Origin: Lolium rigidum
Taxonomy: Eukaryota; Streptophyta; Magnoliopsida; Poales; Poaceae
DNA length: 64,000 bases
Assembly: GCF_022539505.1 (NCBI RefSeq)
Contig: NC_061512.1
Location: forward strand, 250,992,510 to 251,056,509
Direction of reading: 5' to 3'
Below are positions 31,473 through 42,690 of this stretch, in pieces; within the stretch, counting starts at the first letter, position 1, and each line of letters begins with the position of its first letter. A program made the position numbers and the translations under genes. The notes under the pieces were generated by a model that did no database searches, had not been told where the DNA came from, and worked only from the letters and a program-made list of their open reading frames with translations.

Positions 31473-33859
31473 ATGCCGGACGATGCGCCTGCGGAAGGGG
31501 CCGCTAACATGGTCTCCATGGATGAATTCAATTCGTTGAGGTCCTCCATGGAAGCTCAAATGGAAGGCATGAGAAAAATGATTTCCGAGCTTTTGACTCC
31601 GGTCCCTCCCATAGCTCCCGCTGTTGAGGTAAAGGACGCGGGTGTGTTAGAAGAGGGAGGTGCTTCGGCATTACCCTCCGCTACCAAACCCGTGGATGGT
31701 GATAACTCAACTTCTATCAAATCTCCTAGGGGAACTAGTGGAGGTGTGAGCTACAATCATGTGGCTCCGCCTTTCCTATCTCCCGATATCCCGGTTCCCC
31801 ATCCTCATTTGAACATTCGGGGAGACCCACCTAAGTTTAATATGAAAGATTACGATACATGGCAATTTGAGTTTCATTCTCATGTTTGTAGTGCCTCCAA
31901 TGAACTTTGGAGAATCATCGAGGAGGGCTTCAAGCCTTACAACCCCAACAAGTTGACTAGAAGAGAAGCGGTTGATAGTCAACTCAATGTCACGGCCTTG
32001 CACATGATCCAAACTAGTGTGGGGACAAAGGATTTGTCTCGTGTTCGGAACTTCACCACCGCCAAGGAAGCTTGGGATGGTTTGGCCGCTAGTTTCATTG
32101 GGAGTGAAAGCACGAGAAGAAACAAGTACAATTCTCTTCGGAATAAAGCCGAAGGATTCATGAGGCTACCGGATGAAGATCATGAAGATATGTATGCAAG
32201 ACTCGTCACCGTTGCCGATGCTTTCCGGATTGTGGGTGCCACCCACATCAATGACTCTTGGATCAAGGATAAGTACATTGATTGAATGATGCCGTTTGAA
32301 CCCATTGATGTCAAGACTCTTGTTGGGAGAGAATGTTATTCCTCTCTCACGTCTCAACAAGCCGTGCATGAGATGCAAGCCCTCAAGGTGCTCGAGGAAA
32401 ACTCCCATGATTCTTGCAATCGTGCCATTGGTATGTCAAAAGGGAACAATCTTGCCTTGACGGTCAACTCCGTAGAAGAAGTGATCCCTCAAGAACAATA
32501 TAGGGCATCTTGGAGTATGACCTATCCGGAAGATTTCAAATGCCACTATCATGATCACATGGCCTTCCATGCAAAGTCCTTTTGGGTTGATCCCTCCAAG
32601 GCCAAGGAAGACAACATCAAGAGAAACAACAAAAGTGGGTTCACCACCTTTGGTCCAAAAACAAGATCATGCTACAACTGTGATGACAAGCGCCATTTCA
32701 TCGCCGAATGCCCCTATGAGAATAGGGAGAACCATAATGGAAGGCTCATTCCCAAGGACAAGAGCAAAGAATCAAAGGGCAAATATTCAAAAACCCCCAA
32801 CAAGAAATACTACAACAACAAGACCAAGAAGGGCAAGAGGCCCCCAAGAGTTGTGCTAGTGACTAGGGAAGAATATTCCTCCGATGAAGTTGAAAGCTCT
32901 AGTGATGATGGAGAAGAAGAAAGCTCAAAGGAAGTGGCCGCCATTGTCACTACCAACATTTCCTCTTCATCTCTCTTTGAATCCCCCAATGAGAATCCTC
33001 ATATCAAGAATGCACATTGCTTCATGACAAGGTCCTCCATGGACACATCTATTGTGCTATCAACTCAAGAAGAATATACCTCCGGAGATGATGATGTTGA
33101 TGATGAAGAAGATGCAACCTCTAATGGATTGGTCGCTCTTGCCTCCCTCTCTACTAACTCTTCATCACCAAGTGAATCCCCCAATGAGGTCATTCATGTG
33201 GAGGAATAAAGTTGTCTCATGGCTAAATCCTCTGAGGTATCATCTCCTAGCCCCTCTATGCCTAACATATCAAGTGATCTAGGGGTTGATGATGCTAGTC
33301 TAGAAGTGAAACAAGAAATGCTAGAGTTTGATGAATTCATTTTTAACCTACAGGTAACACTAAAAAGCATGTTTCACATCTCATGGCTCGTTTAGCTCAA
33401 CAAAATGATACTCTTGAGAAAAAAGGTCAAATAGAGAGAGAAGACTCTCTTGAAATCCATGCTCTTAAAAATGCTCTTGAGGAAAGTCAAGACACTATAG
33501 CTTCTCTTGAGGAGAGGCTAGAAAATCTTGAAGAGCCTCAAGATAAAATTAACAAACTCACTAAAGCTAGAGATCTTGCTAGGGCTAAGACTAAAGTGCT
33601 TAAAAAGGAAATGGCCCAATTTGGTGTTGATCATGAGAAACTTGTGAAGGATCTAGATGAACTAGACAAAGCTCACAAAGCTTTGAAGAGTGAATACGCT
33701 CTCCTATCCAAGTCAAATGAGCAACTTCAAATTAGGCTTGCTTCATATGATGTGCCTAGTTCCTCTACCCCTTCATGTGATCATTGTTGGGGGGATGACC
33801 CCCGGTATGGCAAAGGTATGCCGAACCGGATGGTCTCACCCTTCAAGATACCGGTTTAA
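31473..33859 (+). pseudogene. gag: gag of element B, broken
   Basis: The frame begins MPDDAPAEGAANMV at 31473 with a coiled-coil start (SMEAQMEGMRKMISELL), then the Copia gag core (WRIIEEGFKPYN...LRNKAEGFMRLPDEDHEDMYARL). A TGA at 32283-32285 interrupts it; the same frame continues from 32286 to 33209 with a zinc knuckle CYNCDDKRHFIAEC and Ser/acidic segments. After a TAA and a frame change, a long coiled coil (33383 onward, KKGQIEREDSLEI...LEERLENLEE) runs until element C interrupts it at 33785. Gag packages the RNA; this copy is inactive because of the stop, the frame change and the insertion. Confidence 0.8.
33780..33784. repeat. Target site duplication ATCAT of element C (left)
   Basis: ATCAT is repeated at 55565-55569, framing TGTTGGGG...ACGACGACA. 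Confidence 0.9.
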
Positions 33860-34496
33860 TGATCATACCGGAATAGAAAGATAGAGTTTGGCTAAGTGAA
33901 GCTAAGCCGGTATCCCCAAGAGGGGCATACCGGAACCGGGAAGGAAAGATACCGGCGCTCCGGAAGGAAGGGCATGTCGGCTGACTGGTCAAAGATTCCG
34001 TCAGGAGCTAAAGGACAAGGATGAGCTAAGCAAAGTAGCTTTAAACGAAGGCTAGAAGACAAGAAGAGGATGACGGTCAAAGAAGCCGGAGGACGTCATC
34101 CTTCATGTTTAAAGAAGACCCCGGCGTCATCTATGATTAAAGTAGCTTTATAAAGTATCCTTGTAAAGTAGTTTGTCTAGTCAAAGATACCATTAGGGTT
34201 TCTTGCCCTGTAAGCCACCCTCTCCCCTATATAAGGAGAGGGGGCAGTCTCTTTCAGACGCGCGATCCACAGTAGAGAGAACAACCTGTAACCTATCTTG
34301 AGATCAATGAACATGGTGATCTAGAGCGAGTTCGTCCTTGTGTCTTTCTTCTTCTACCTCTGGCCTTGGCCAAGTTCTTGAGGAAAGCATCCGGAAGTTC
34401 GTCCATCTAGTCACAAACCCTCCCCCGAATCCTCTAGCGTCCATTCGGCCCCAAGATAAGCCATCCCATGGCATCTGCTCGTTCACCACGACGACA
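33785..34496 (+). repeat. 5' LTR of element C
   Basis: The LTR runs from TGTTGGGGGGATGACC to CACGACGACA, 712 bp. TATATAA at 34228-34234 lies in a 9-base loop between CCCTCTCC and GGAGAGGG. CCGG occurs about 12 times. Confidence 0.92.
34218..34242 (+). promoter_or_regulatory. TATA box within an inverted repeat, element C LTR
   Basis: The arms CCCTCTCC (34218-34225) and GGAGAGGG (34235-34242) enclose CCTATATAA. The same arrangement is kept in the 3' LTR (55286-55310). Confidence 0.65.
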
Positions 34497-36648
34497 GTTG
34501 GCGCCCACCGTGGGGCATGAAGTGGCGCTTGCTGGAGTTCATATTCGGGCGGGCATCCTCGACACCAACGGCGAGCGCACGGTGTCCGCGCTCGTGGAAC
34601 GCATCTACAACATGGACTTCATCAACGATAATGCTGGCTGCTTCGCCAACGGCGGCAAGTTCCCGCAGAACGGCCGCACCATCGAGTTCGGCAGCATTCG
34701 CGTCTACCTCGGCACCGTCCCTGTGCGCCAGCGCCTCTCGCCGGTGCTGGTGGCGCCGGATCCGCCAAGATGGCTGTGTGCTGGCCGCGCCGCCGGCAGC
34801 GTGGAGGTCATGATGGCTGGTGCGGTCAACACCGACAAAGGAGCTGTGGAGGAAGGAACTGAACGTGCGGCATCGACCCGCGCGGCAAAACCGCCGCTGG
34901 AGCGTGACGCTGGCGTCGCGGGAGCATCATCAGCACCACCGGCAACACCTCTCCAAGCGGCGATGAACACGCTGGCCACGCCCATCGCGCAGAACATCGA
35001 CCCGGCAAAGGCTCAGGAGGAGCTGGAGGCCACACGCAAGGCCCTGCTTACCGGCGGTGCCGACATCATCCGGGCGCAGCGCGAGCTGAACCTAACCCTA
35101 CGTGAGTACAACGCTGCCCATGGCTTTGCTTCAGTTAGTGCTCATGCTGCTAGGATGCCGGAAAACCGGCTTAAAGCTCGCAATCTAGATCAGGATTTGC
35201 GCAAAGAAGTTCTTGCCGACAAGAGTGCATCTGTATCTGTGAGCATCATAGAAAAGCCTAAGTACAGTAGTCCGGATAAAACTATAAAAGCCGCTAAAGC
35301 TACGGTAGCATTATGTGAATCTCTTTCCGGTGACGAGTTGGCAAAGCAGCAAGAACGTGTACAAGAGCTGTTGAAAGTGATTGAGCAGCAAAATGCTGAG
35401 CAGCTGGCTAAGCTGAACGAGGCAGTGGCCTCAAAATCCGCGCGTTCAACAAAGAATGCCGGAAGCAAGTCCCAGGGGAAGGCATCGTCCCCTCATCCGG
35501 ACAAAAGAAAGGAAAAGAACGCACAGCAGATGACTGTGTATGACCCAGTTCTTGCCGGAAAACAGAAAGCCGGGCAATATGATGCCGGTAGAAAAAGCCA
35601 AGGGGCAGATCGGGGATACGCCAAGGGAGGCTATGCCGGAAACAATCATGCCGGTAGATATGAAACCGGGCAAAATTATCAAGCCGCAAGAGTGGCGTGC
35701 GTGGATGAAGAGATGCCGCCACCAGGGTACCGGCAGGCAAGGGCCGCGGAACTGGAAGAATATGATGAATCAGATTCCGAGGCGGAACGAACAAGAGTCC
35801 ACCGGAACCCCTTGGGAGAACGCCTAGGGGAAAGATGTTTGCCAGACCGGGATGCGAGGCACAGGCTGGACAGAGTACGTCTATCTGCAATAGTTGAATG
35901 TGAAGGACCTCCTGGTCCAAGGTGTTTTGGTCCTCGGATCATGAGAGAAGAACCACCGGTGCGCAATTTCCAGTTGCCCCGGGATACAAGAACGTATGAT
36001 GGAACGACCAAGCCGGAAGACTGGCTGGCAGATTATGTCACAGCTGTTTATGTGGCTGGTGGTGGAGTAAACCGGCGTTGGGCGGTAAGAATCATACCGT
36101 CCTACCTCGTGGGTCCTGCGAGGATTTGGCTTAACAACTTACCTGCAGGAAGCATTAACGGATGGTTGGACTTTGAGGAGGCATTTGTGAACAACTTCAG
36201 TAGCACCTACAAGAGGCCAAACCGGCCCCAACAGCTTGCACTGTGCCAGCAGCGTGCAGGAGAACCAGACCGGGATTATCTCACCCGATGGAACTCAATG
36301 AGAAATACATGTGAAGGAGTGATTGAGGCACAAGTCATTGCTTGGTTCAGTCAAGGATGCCGGAGAGGATCGCCTTTGTGGCAAAGGTTGCAGAGAAGCA
36401 TGCCCACCACTTTGGCGGAGATGATACGTGTAGCAGACAGCTATGCATTGGGAGATCCAATGCAGCCGGCAGTGCAAGCCGAGCCGGAGCAGTCGAATCC
36501 GCATCAGCAGCAATACCGGGATAACCGGAACAACAAAAGAAGGGAGGATTTCCCGGATCGAAGATATGCATCGCAACAAGTTGCTGCCGTGCAGGAAAAT
36601 TCTGACGCCAGCGGCAGTCAGAGACAAAAAACCGAATCGCAGCCGTAG
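34468..36648 (+). CDS. gag: gag of element C
   Basis: An ORF of 726 codons encodes Gag. The frame is open from an ATG at 34468, which is inside the 5' LTR, so translation would pass through the LTR end and the primer site; a more natural start is a later in-frame Met (e.g. in IYNMDFIND, about residue 49). Residues about 170-330 are helical and Lys/Glu/Ala-rich. Residues about 500-650 hold the retrotransposon gag core (NFQLPRDTRTYDGTTKPEDW, then ARIWLNNLPAGSINGWLDFE, DYLTRWNSMRNTC). The frame stops at a TAG at 36646, after which gag-like sequence (with a CRWHTPN...H...CSW knuckle) continues in the same frame, so the stop is probably secondary. Confidence 0.75.
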   Translation: MASARSPRRQLAPTVGHEVALAGVHIRAGILDTNGERTVSALVERIYNMDFINDNAGCFANGGKFPQNGRTIEFGSIRVYLGTVPVRQRLSPVLVAPDPPRWLCAGRAAGSVEVMMAGAVNTDKGAVEEGTERAASTRAAKPPLERDAGVAGASSAPPATPLQAAMNTLATPIAQNIDPAKAQEELEATRKALLTGGADIIRAQRELNLTLREYNAAHGFASVSAHAARMPENRLKARNLDQDLRKEVLADKSASVSVSIIEKPKYSSPDKTIKAAKATVALCESLSGDELAKQQERVQELLKVIEQQNAEQLAKLNEAVASKSARSTKNAGSKSQGKASSPHPDKRKEKNAQQMTVYDPVLAGKQKAGQYDAGRKSQGADRGYAKGGYAGNNHAGRYETGQNYQAARVACVDEEMPPPGYRQARAAELEEYDESDSEAERTRVHRNPLGERLGERCLPDRDARHRLDRVRLSAIVECEGPPGPRCFGPRIMREEPPVRNFQLPRDTRTYDGTTKPEDWLADYVTAVYVAGGGVNRRWAVRIIPSYLVGPARIWLNNLPAGSINGWLDFEEAFVNNFSSTYKRPNRPQQLALCQQRAGEPDRDYLTRWNSMRNTCEGVIEAQVIAWFSQGCRRGSPLWQRLQRSMPTTLAEMIRVADSYALGDPMQPAVQAEPEQSNPHQQQYRDNRNNKRREDFPDRRYASQQVAAVQENSDASGSQRQKTESQP
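34498..34516 (+). other. Primer binding site of element C
   Basis: TTGGCGCCCACCGTGGGGC follows the LTR end by one base. This site is known from RIRE2/Dasheng-like Gypsy elements of grasses; the cognate tRNA is usually given as tRNA-Arg, which I state from memory. Confidence 0.75.
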
Positions 36649-39600
36649 GCGGGTCCTAAGAAGCAGTTGGTAGAAAAGAAACCCTGGGGCCAGAAAAAGA
36701 ATTGGCAAGAGCCCGTAAAATACACCATGGAAGCCGCCATGGATCAACCTTGCCGGTGGCACACGCCGAACCCGGATCACCCGTCGAACCACTTGACAAA
36801 GGATTGTTCTTGGACCAAATTCTTGATGCAAAGGGGAGCGGTAAAAGATGCGCAGGCGCCGGGGGCCCCATGCAGCAACAACAACAATTACCACCTCCAC
36901 CACCGCTCACTGGAGCAAACGCCTTACCGGTGCAGCCAAACAGGCAGCAGTACCAGCAGGTTAACCGGGTGGAGCAAAACAATGACCAGCCACCTCCACC
37001 GGCACCTTTAGGCCGGAATGTTTATGAAGACCCACACTTGTGCATGGTTGTCTTTGTCACAGAGCCAATGGACAGGCAAAGCGTGCATCGCCGTTCCATG
37101 GAAGTGAACGCCGTGATGCCGGCAGTTCCAAAATACATGTTGTGGTCGGATCAGGAAATCACCTGGTCGTTCAAGGATCACCCCAAAGTCATGCCGAATC
37201 CGGGTGGATATGCTCTCGTTGTGGACCCAATCATGAAGGGGCCGGAAACTTGAGTAAAATTCAGCAAGGTGTCGATAGACAATGGTAGCAGACATAAACA
37301 TCATGTACAAGCATACCATGCGTACGCTGGGCATAACAGAGAATATGCTGCAGCCAACTCACACAACTTTCCATGGGATTGTTCCCGGTTTGTCTTGCGC
37401 CCCGATAGGAAAAGTTCGGGTGGATGTGTCGTTTGGAGGACGTGACAACTGTCGTGTTGAGAACCTTGAGTTTGAGGTAGTGGACTTAGATAGTCCTTAC
37501 CATGCCTTGCTGGGGAGACCGGCTTTGGCAGCGTTCATGGCATCAACCCATATGGCCTATCTCAAGATGAAGATGCCGGCACCTCGTGGACCACTAACTG
37601 TGGTGGGAAACTACAAAGTCTCAATGGAAACAGCATCTGCCGGATCGAACCTAGCGGAATCGCTGGTGATCGCGGAGGAGAAAAAGAGAATGCAAACTGC
37701 TGTTGCGCTGGCTCAGTCCTCAAAGTTGAGCTTAGCGGCAATGAGTGGAAGCTTGGACTCACCGGCATTCAAGCCGACAAATGAGACAAAGAACATTGTG
37801 CTCTGGATCCGGCTTACCCGGAGCGCACCGTCCGTATCGGTGCCGGCCTCAGCCAAGCATAGGAAAGCGCGCTCGTCAGCTTCCTCCGTGAGAATCGGAA
37901 CATCTTTGCCTGGTCTACTGATGACTTGGTAGGAGTTCCGAGGGAGCTGGCTGAGCACTCTCTCAACGTCCGGAAGGATGCTAAGCCGGTGCGGCAACCT
38001 TTGCGCCGGTTCGCTGAAGATAGGAGAAAAATCATTGGAGAAGAAGTAACAAAGCTGTTGATTGCCGGTTTCATCGTGGAGGTCACGCACACAGAGTGGC
38101 TGGCCAATCCGGTATTGGTCGAAAAGAAAAAAGATGAGAACCTGGAGGCAAAACTCGCCAAAGTGTGGCGCATGTGCATCGACTACACCAACCTCAACAA
38201 AGCTTGCCCAAGAGATCCTTTCCCTTTGCCCCGAATCGATCAAGTGATTGATTCTACTGCTGGGTGTGAATTGTTGTCGTTCCTAGATGCCTATTCCGGC
38301 TTCCATCAAATTCCTCTGAAAAAAGAAGATCAAATAAAAACTGCGTTCATTACCCCGCACGGGGCTTATTGCTATGTTACTATGCCTTTTGGTTTGCGCA
38401 ACGCTGGTGCAACGTACCGGCGCTGTATGCAAAAATGTTTGTTTGATCAAATCGGAAAAAATGTGCAAGTTTATGTGGATGATATCGTGATAAAAACTAA
38501 AGTAAAAGATACCTTAATCGATGACATCCGGCAAACATTTGATAACCTAAGGCGGTTCCGGATGAAACTCAATCCGGCAAAGTGCACCTTTGGTGTCCCT
38601 GCCAGGCAAGCTGCTTGGTTTCCTTGTGTCAAGCCGGGGCATTGAGGTTAATCCGGTAAAAATCCGGGCGATAGAAAGAATGTCTATCCCACGAGAACTA
38701 AAAGATGTGCAAAAGTTTACCGGAAGCTTGGCATCGCTAAGCCGGTTCATAAGCAGGCTGGGAGAAAAAGCCTTGCCACTCTATGCTTTGATGAAAAAAT
38801 CGGATACTTTCGTCTGGACCACACAGGCAGACGCAGCGTTTAAAGAATTGAAAAACATGCTCGTAACGGCCCCAATTTTGGCCTCGCCCTTGGAAAGAGA
38901 ACCTATGTTGCTCTATATAGCGGCAACGAACCGGGTGGTTAGTGTTGTGGTTGTGGTGGAAAGAGAAGAGGAAGGAAAAACCGTCCAGAGGCCGGTATAC
39001 TACCTGAGCGAGGTGCTCTCCTCATCAAAGCAAAACTACCCGCACTTCCAAAAAATGACTTATGGCGTGTTCATGGCCGCCACGAAACTCAAGCATTACT
39101 TTGAGGAACACCCCATGAAGGTGGTGAGTGAGGCACCCATCTCCGATATCATGGGCAACAAGGATGCCAGCGGCCGGATTGCAAAATGGGCAATTCAGCT
39201 ATCACCGTACGTACCGGTATATGAAAGAAGAGATGCCATAAAATCGCAAGCTTTAGCTGATTTCTTGGTCGATTGGGCGGAGATACAATACAAGCCGCCA
39301 GAACACAAAATAGAGTACTGGAAGATGCATTTTGACGGATCCAAGCTCAAGGAGGGCCTAGGTGCCGGTGTAGTACTCACCTCACCAAAGGGAGATCACC
39401 TCCGGTATGTTTTACAAGTGCACTTCAGGGCATCAAACAATGTCGCTGAATATGAGGCTCTAATACATGGGCTTAAGGTCGCAAAAGAGATCGGGGCACT
39501 CAGGATCATTTGCTATGGTGACTCAGATCTTGTAGTGCAACAGTGTTCCGGAGATTGGGACGCAAAAGATGCCAACATGGCCTCATACCGGTTCCATGTG

Positions 39601-41226
39601 CAAAAGATTGCCGGCTTCTTCGAGGGATGTGAATTTCACCATGTGCCGCGCGCAGAAAATGAGGCCGCGGATACTTTGTCCAAGCTAGGTTCGTCCAGGC
39701 AAGAAATTCCTCCCGGAATAGCTCTGGCGCACTTGAGAGTTCCATCAATCAAGCCAAGTCCGGAGTCGGAATCAATTTTTGTACCGGAATCACATGTAGT
39801 GCCAATGGAGATTGACGAAAGAAACCCGGGGACTACTCCGGCAAACTCGGGGACTGTACCGGTAAACTCGGGGACTGCGACGCCCACGCCGGAAGAGGCA
39901 ATGCTTGTGGACAGCATGGACATAGACATGGCGGTGTTTGTGGTTAGAGAGACACCATCTTGGGTTGAACCTATTAAGGAATTCCTGATCAACGGCACCT
40001 TGCCGGTTGACGAAAATGAATCAAGAAGGATACAGAGAAGGTCCAAAGCTTACACCATCATCAATGGCGAGGTGTACAAGAGAAGTGTTACCGGTGTCCT
40101 ACAAAGATGTGTGGAGCCGGAAGAAGGAAGAGAAATGCTCGAGGAAATTCATCGAGGAGAATGCGGGCACCACGCTTCTTCAAGGGCGTTGGTAGCAAAG
40201 GTGTTCCGGCATGGGTTCTACTGGCCCACAGCTTTGGACAACGCTGAGGATTTGGTAAGGAAATGCAATGGCTGCCAGAGGTATGCTAAGCAAAACCATA
40301 CCCCAGCATCCGGCTTAAAAACCATACCACTAACTTGGCCTTTCGCTGTTTGGTGCCTGGACATGGTTGGACCGTTCAAAACTGCAAGGGGAAACATGAC
40401 CCACATCTTGGTAATGGTGGATAAGTTCACCAAGTGGCTGGAAGTGAAGCCTATCGCAAAATGTGATGGCCACACAGCAGTAAAATTCCTGAAAGATGTA
40501 ATCCTGCGATATGGATACCCACATAGTATCATAACTGACAATGGCACAAACTTTGCCCAAGGAGAGTTCAAGCGGTTCTGTGAAAGTAAAAACATCCGGC
40601 TGGATTTGTGCTCAGTGGCGCACCCGCAAGGCAATGGTCAAGTTGAAAGGACAAATGCTTTGGTACTTTCCGGTATCAAACCAAGACTCATTGATGCAAT
40701 GGAAAATTCGCCGGGATGTTGGATCGATGAGCTACCATCAGTGCTGTGGAGTCTAAGAACAACTCCGAACCGGTCTACCGGGTACACACCATTCTTCATG
40801 GTTTATGGAGCAGAAGCGGTCATACCAACCGACATTCTCCATGATTCACCAAGGGTGCAGCTCTATACCAAAGAAGAGGTAAAAGAGGCTAGAGAAAATG
40901 ATGTAGACTTGCTAGAAGAAGCAAGAGAGCTGGCTTTGGCAAGAACAGCCATTTACCAGCAAAATCTCCGACGCTATCATAGCCGGAAGGTGAACTCGAG
41001 GGTATTCCGAGAAGGAGACCTGGTACTACGCCTGGTGCAGCGCACTGAAGGCAGGCATAAGTTGTCCCCCCCATGGGAAGGACCTTTCATTGTGAGCAAG
41101 GCTCTCCACAATGATGCATATTACCTGATCGATGCGCAGGAATGGAAGAAGGGAAAGGCGGACAAGTCCGGAGACGAGACCAAACGCCCGTGGAACGTAG
41201 CCTTGTTGCGTCCTTTCTACTCCTGA
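36649..41226 (+). pseudogene. pol: pol of element C, broken by frameshifts
   Basis: The region encodes protease, RT, RNase H, a second RNase H and integrase in Gypsy order, but in changing frames. Shifts are seen near 36840, near 37285 (within the protease motif SIDNGSS...), near 37800 and near 38620; a TGA lies at 37251. RT motifs are FLDAYSGFHQI and YVDDIVIKT (in the 37926-38645 frame). The 38590-41226 frame (878 codons) has RNase H (SPLEREPMLLYIAATNRVV), a second RNase H-like domain (HFDGSKL at about residue 247, YGDSDLVVQQ, ENEAADTLSKLG) and integrase with HHCC zinc finger (CNGCQRYAK) and D,D-35-E residues in LDMVGPF, ITDNGTNF and NGQVERTN. All enzyme residues look intact, but no single frame joins them. 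Confidence 0.85.
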
Positions 41227-41568
41227 AGTTGTGGTGTAAGAAGTTCCTTTTTGTACCTTATGTGCTATGAATAAAAAGATGTCGGAACCTCGAATGAATC
41301 TCGGGGACTTGCTTTATTAAAGTGCATGAAACATGTCTATTTTTCTGTTGCCGGTTGCTTATTGAACGTTTTTTCTTTCCGGTTTAGTAATGTGCTAAAC
41401 CCTACCGGAGTCTTCGACTCTGCTGTCATCCATAACTTGGCTTCATGGCAAGCAAGATAAACCGGTAGGGGATAAGCACATGAACTGTGGAGAGGGAAAC
41501 CGGGAAAGAACAATCCGGAAAGATTTAACTAACCCCGGTTATACCGGTTTTTTGCAAAATTTCGAATT
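41227..41568 (+). other. Downstream region of element C, before element D
   Basis: There is no ORF. CCGG-rich words (ACCGGT, CTACCGG, AACCGGG) recur. The region could be the shared 3' end of convergent sense and antisense transcripts. Confidence 0.5.
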
Positions 41569-41573
41569 GTTTC
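41569..41573. repeat. Target site duplication GTTTC of element D (left)
   Basis: GTTTC is repeated at 49361-49365, framing TGATGAGG...CCTTATCA. Confidence 0.9.
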
Positions 41574-42677
41574 TGATGAGGACATCCCTACCTCACTACT
41601 ACCTCCGTCATTACCAACTGAAGATGAACCTGCTGTGAAGCTCAAGTCCAATGAAGTCGGGATTGGACCAATGACACGAGCTCGTGCGAAGCTACTTAAA
41701 CAACAGGTGAACTTGTTCCTAAACGATACTTTGATTGATGAGAACTTTATACTGCCTAAGTCCTATTACTTATGTATCATCAAGTATCAAGAGGAGACGA
41801 GCATCGCACGAGGAGAGGAGCAGCTGGACATGAAGACGGACGTCAAGATGGCCGTGAAGCTGGACATGGAGCTCGACATGAAGATATCTCATGGACGCGC
41901 GAGGGAGGAGCGGGAGGCATGCGCGAGAGGAGAAGAAGAAGTCCAGGCCGGTCCAGAACCCGGTCAGACCGGCCCCCAGACCGGCCAGCCCGGTCCCTGG
42001 CCCGGTCGACCGGCCGCTAACCGGACGACAACCGGACGAAGCCCCTCGTACCGGACGAAAACCGGAAACTTCGCAGTTTCCCGGTCATCAGCCCGGTTGA
42101 CCGGACCACAGACCGGACCATCCGGTCCACAGCCCGGTTGACCGGCCGCCAACCGGACCGGCCGGTCCACAGCCCGGTCGACCGGATCCCAGACCGGACG
42201 CGTCCGAGTCTGTCTCGACCAGATCTATTCTGGTCGGTTATTTTTGTATCTTTTCGACCGGAACTCGTCCCGGACGCCTATATAAGTGCCCGGGACGCCC
42301 CCTAGCTGCTTTAGACCACGTTTAAGATAAACCCTAGTTCTTAGTTGTTTGCTCTGCAAAACTATTGAATTCCCTACACCATATTGCTTGGATATTGTGT
42401 AGATCCTGTTTAAGTCTTGTGTGATCTGCTTGTTCCATTGGGAATTAGACGGTTGCAACTTACCGCTTCGTGGTCGGCGGCTACGTGCGCAAGTGTGTGG
42501 AGTTGCGAATATCTTGCAGGGTTGAGAGCTGTTGCATCTGGCGACAGGGACCAATCGAGAGACCTCATTGCGTCATACAAGTTATCATCCACTTCATCGT
42601 CGTGTATCTCCGCTGCCATCACCCGTGATCATCATCACCACCATTGCTTACTGAGAAGATCGGGCCACCCCTTATCA
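41574..42677 (+). repeat. 5' LTR of element D
   Basis: The LTR runs from TGATGAGGACATCCC to CCACCCCTTATCA. It contains a U3 block (41945-42300) with about 27 CCGG sites, a TATATAA at 42279-42285 between GTCCCGG and CCGGGAC, and near its start a coding remnant GPMTRARAKLLKQQVN that belongs to the C-terminus of the integrase. The ORF 41635-42141 is this LTR-borne remnant and not a separate gene. Confidence 0.92.
42267..42296 (+). promoter_or_regulatory. TATA box within an inverted repeat, element D LTR
   Basis: GTCCCGG (42267-42273) and CCGGGAC (42290-42296) enclose TATATAA (42279-42285). The same layout recurs in the 3' LTR. Confidence 0.6.
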
Positions 42678-42680
42678 TCT

Positions 42681-42690
42681 TGGTATCAGA
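42681..42690 (+). other. Primer binding site of element D
   Basis: TGGTATCAGA begins three bases after the LTR end and matches the start of the initiator tRNA-Met complement. Confidence 0.75.

Noticed and set aside
41635..42141. 168-codon ORF at the start of the D LTR (also 48318-48782)
   Set aside because: It is the LTR-borne tail of the integrase gene followed by a translated CCGG repeat, and not an independent gene.
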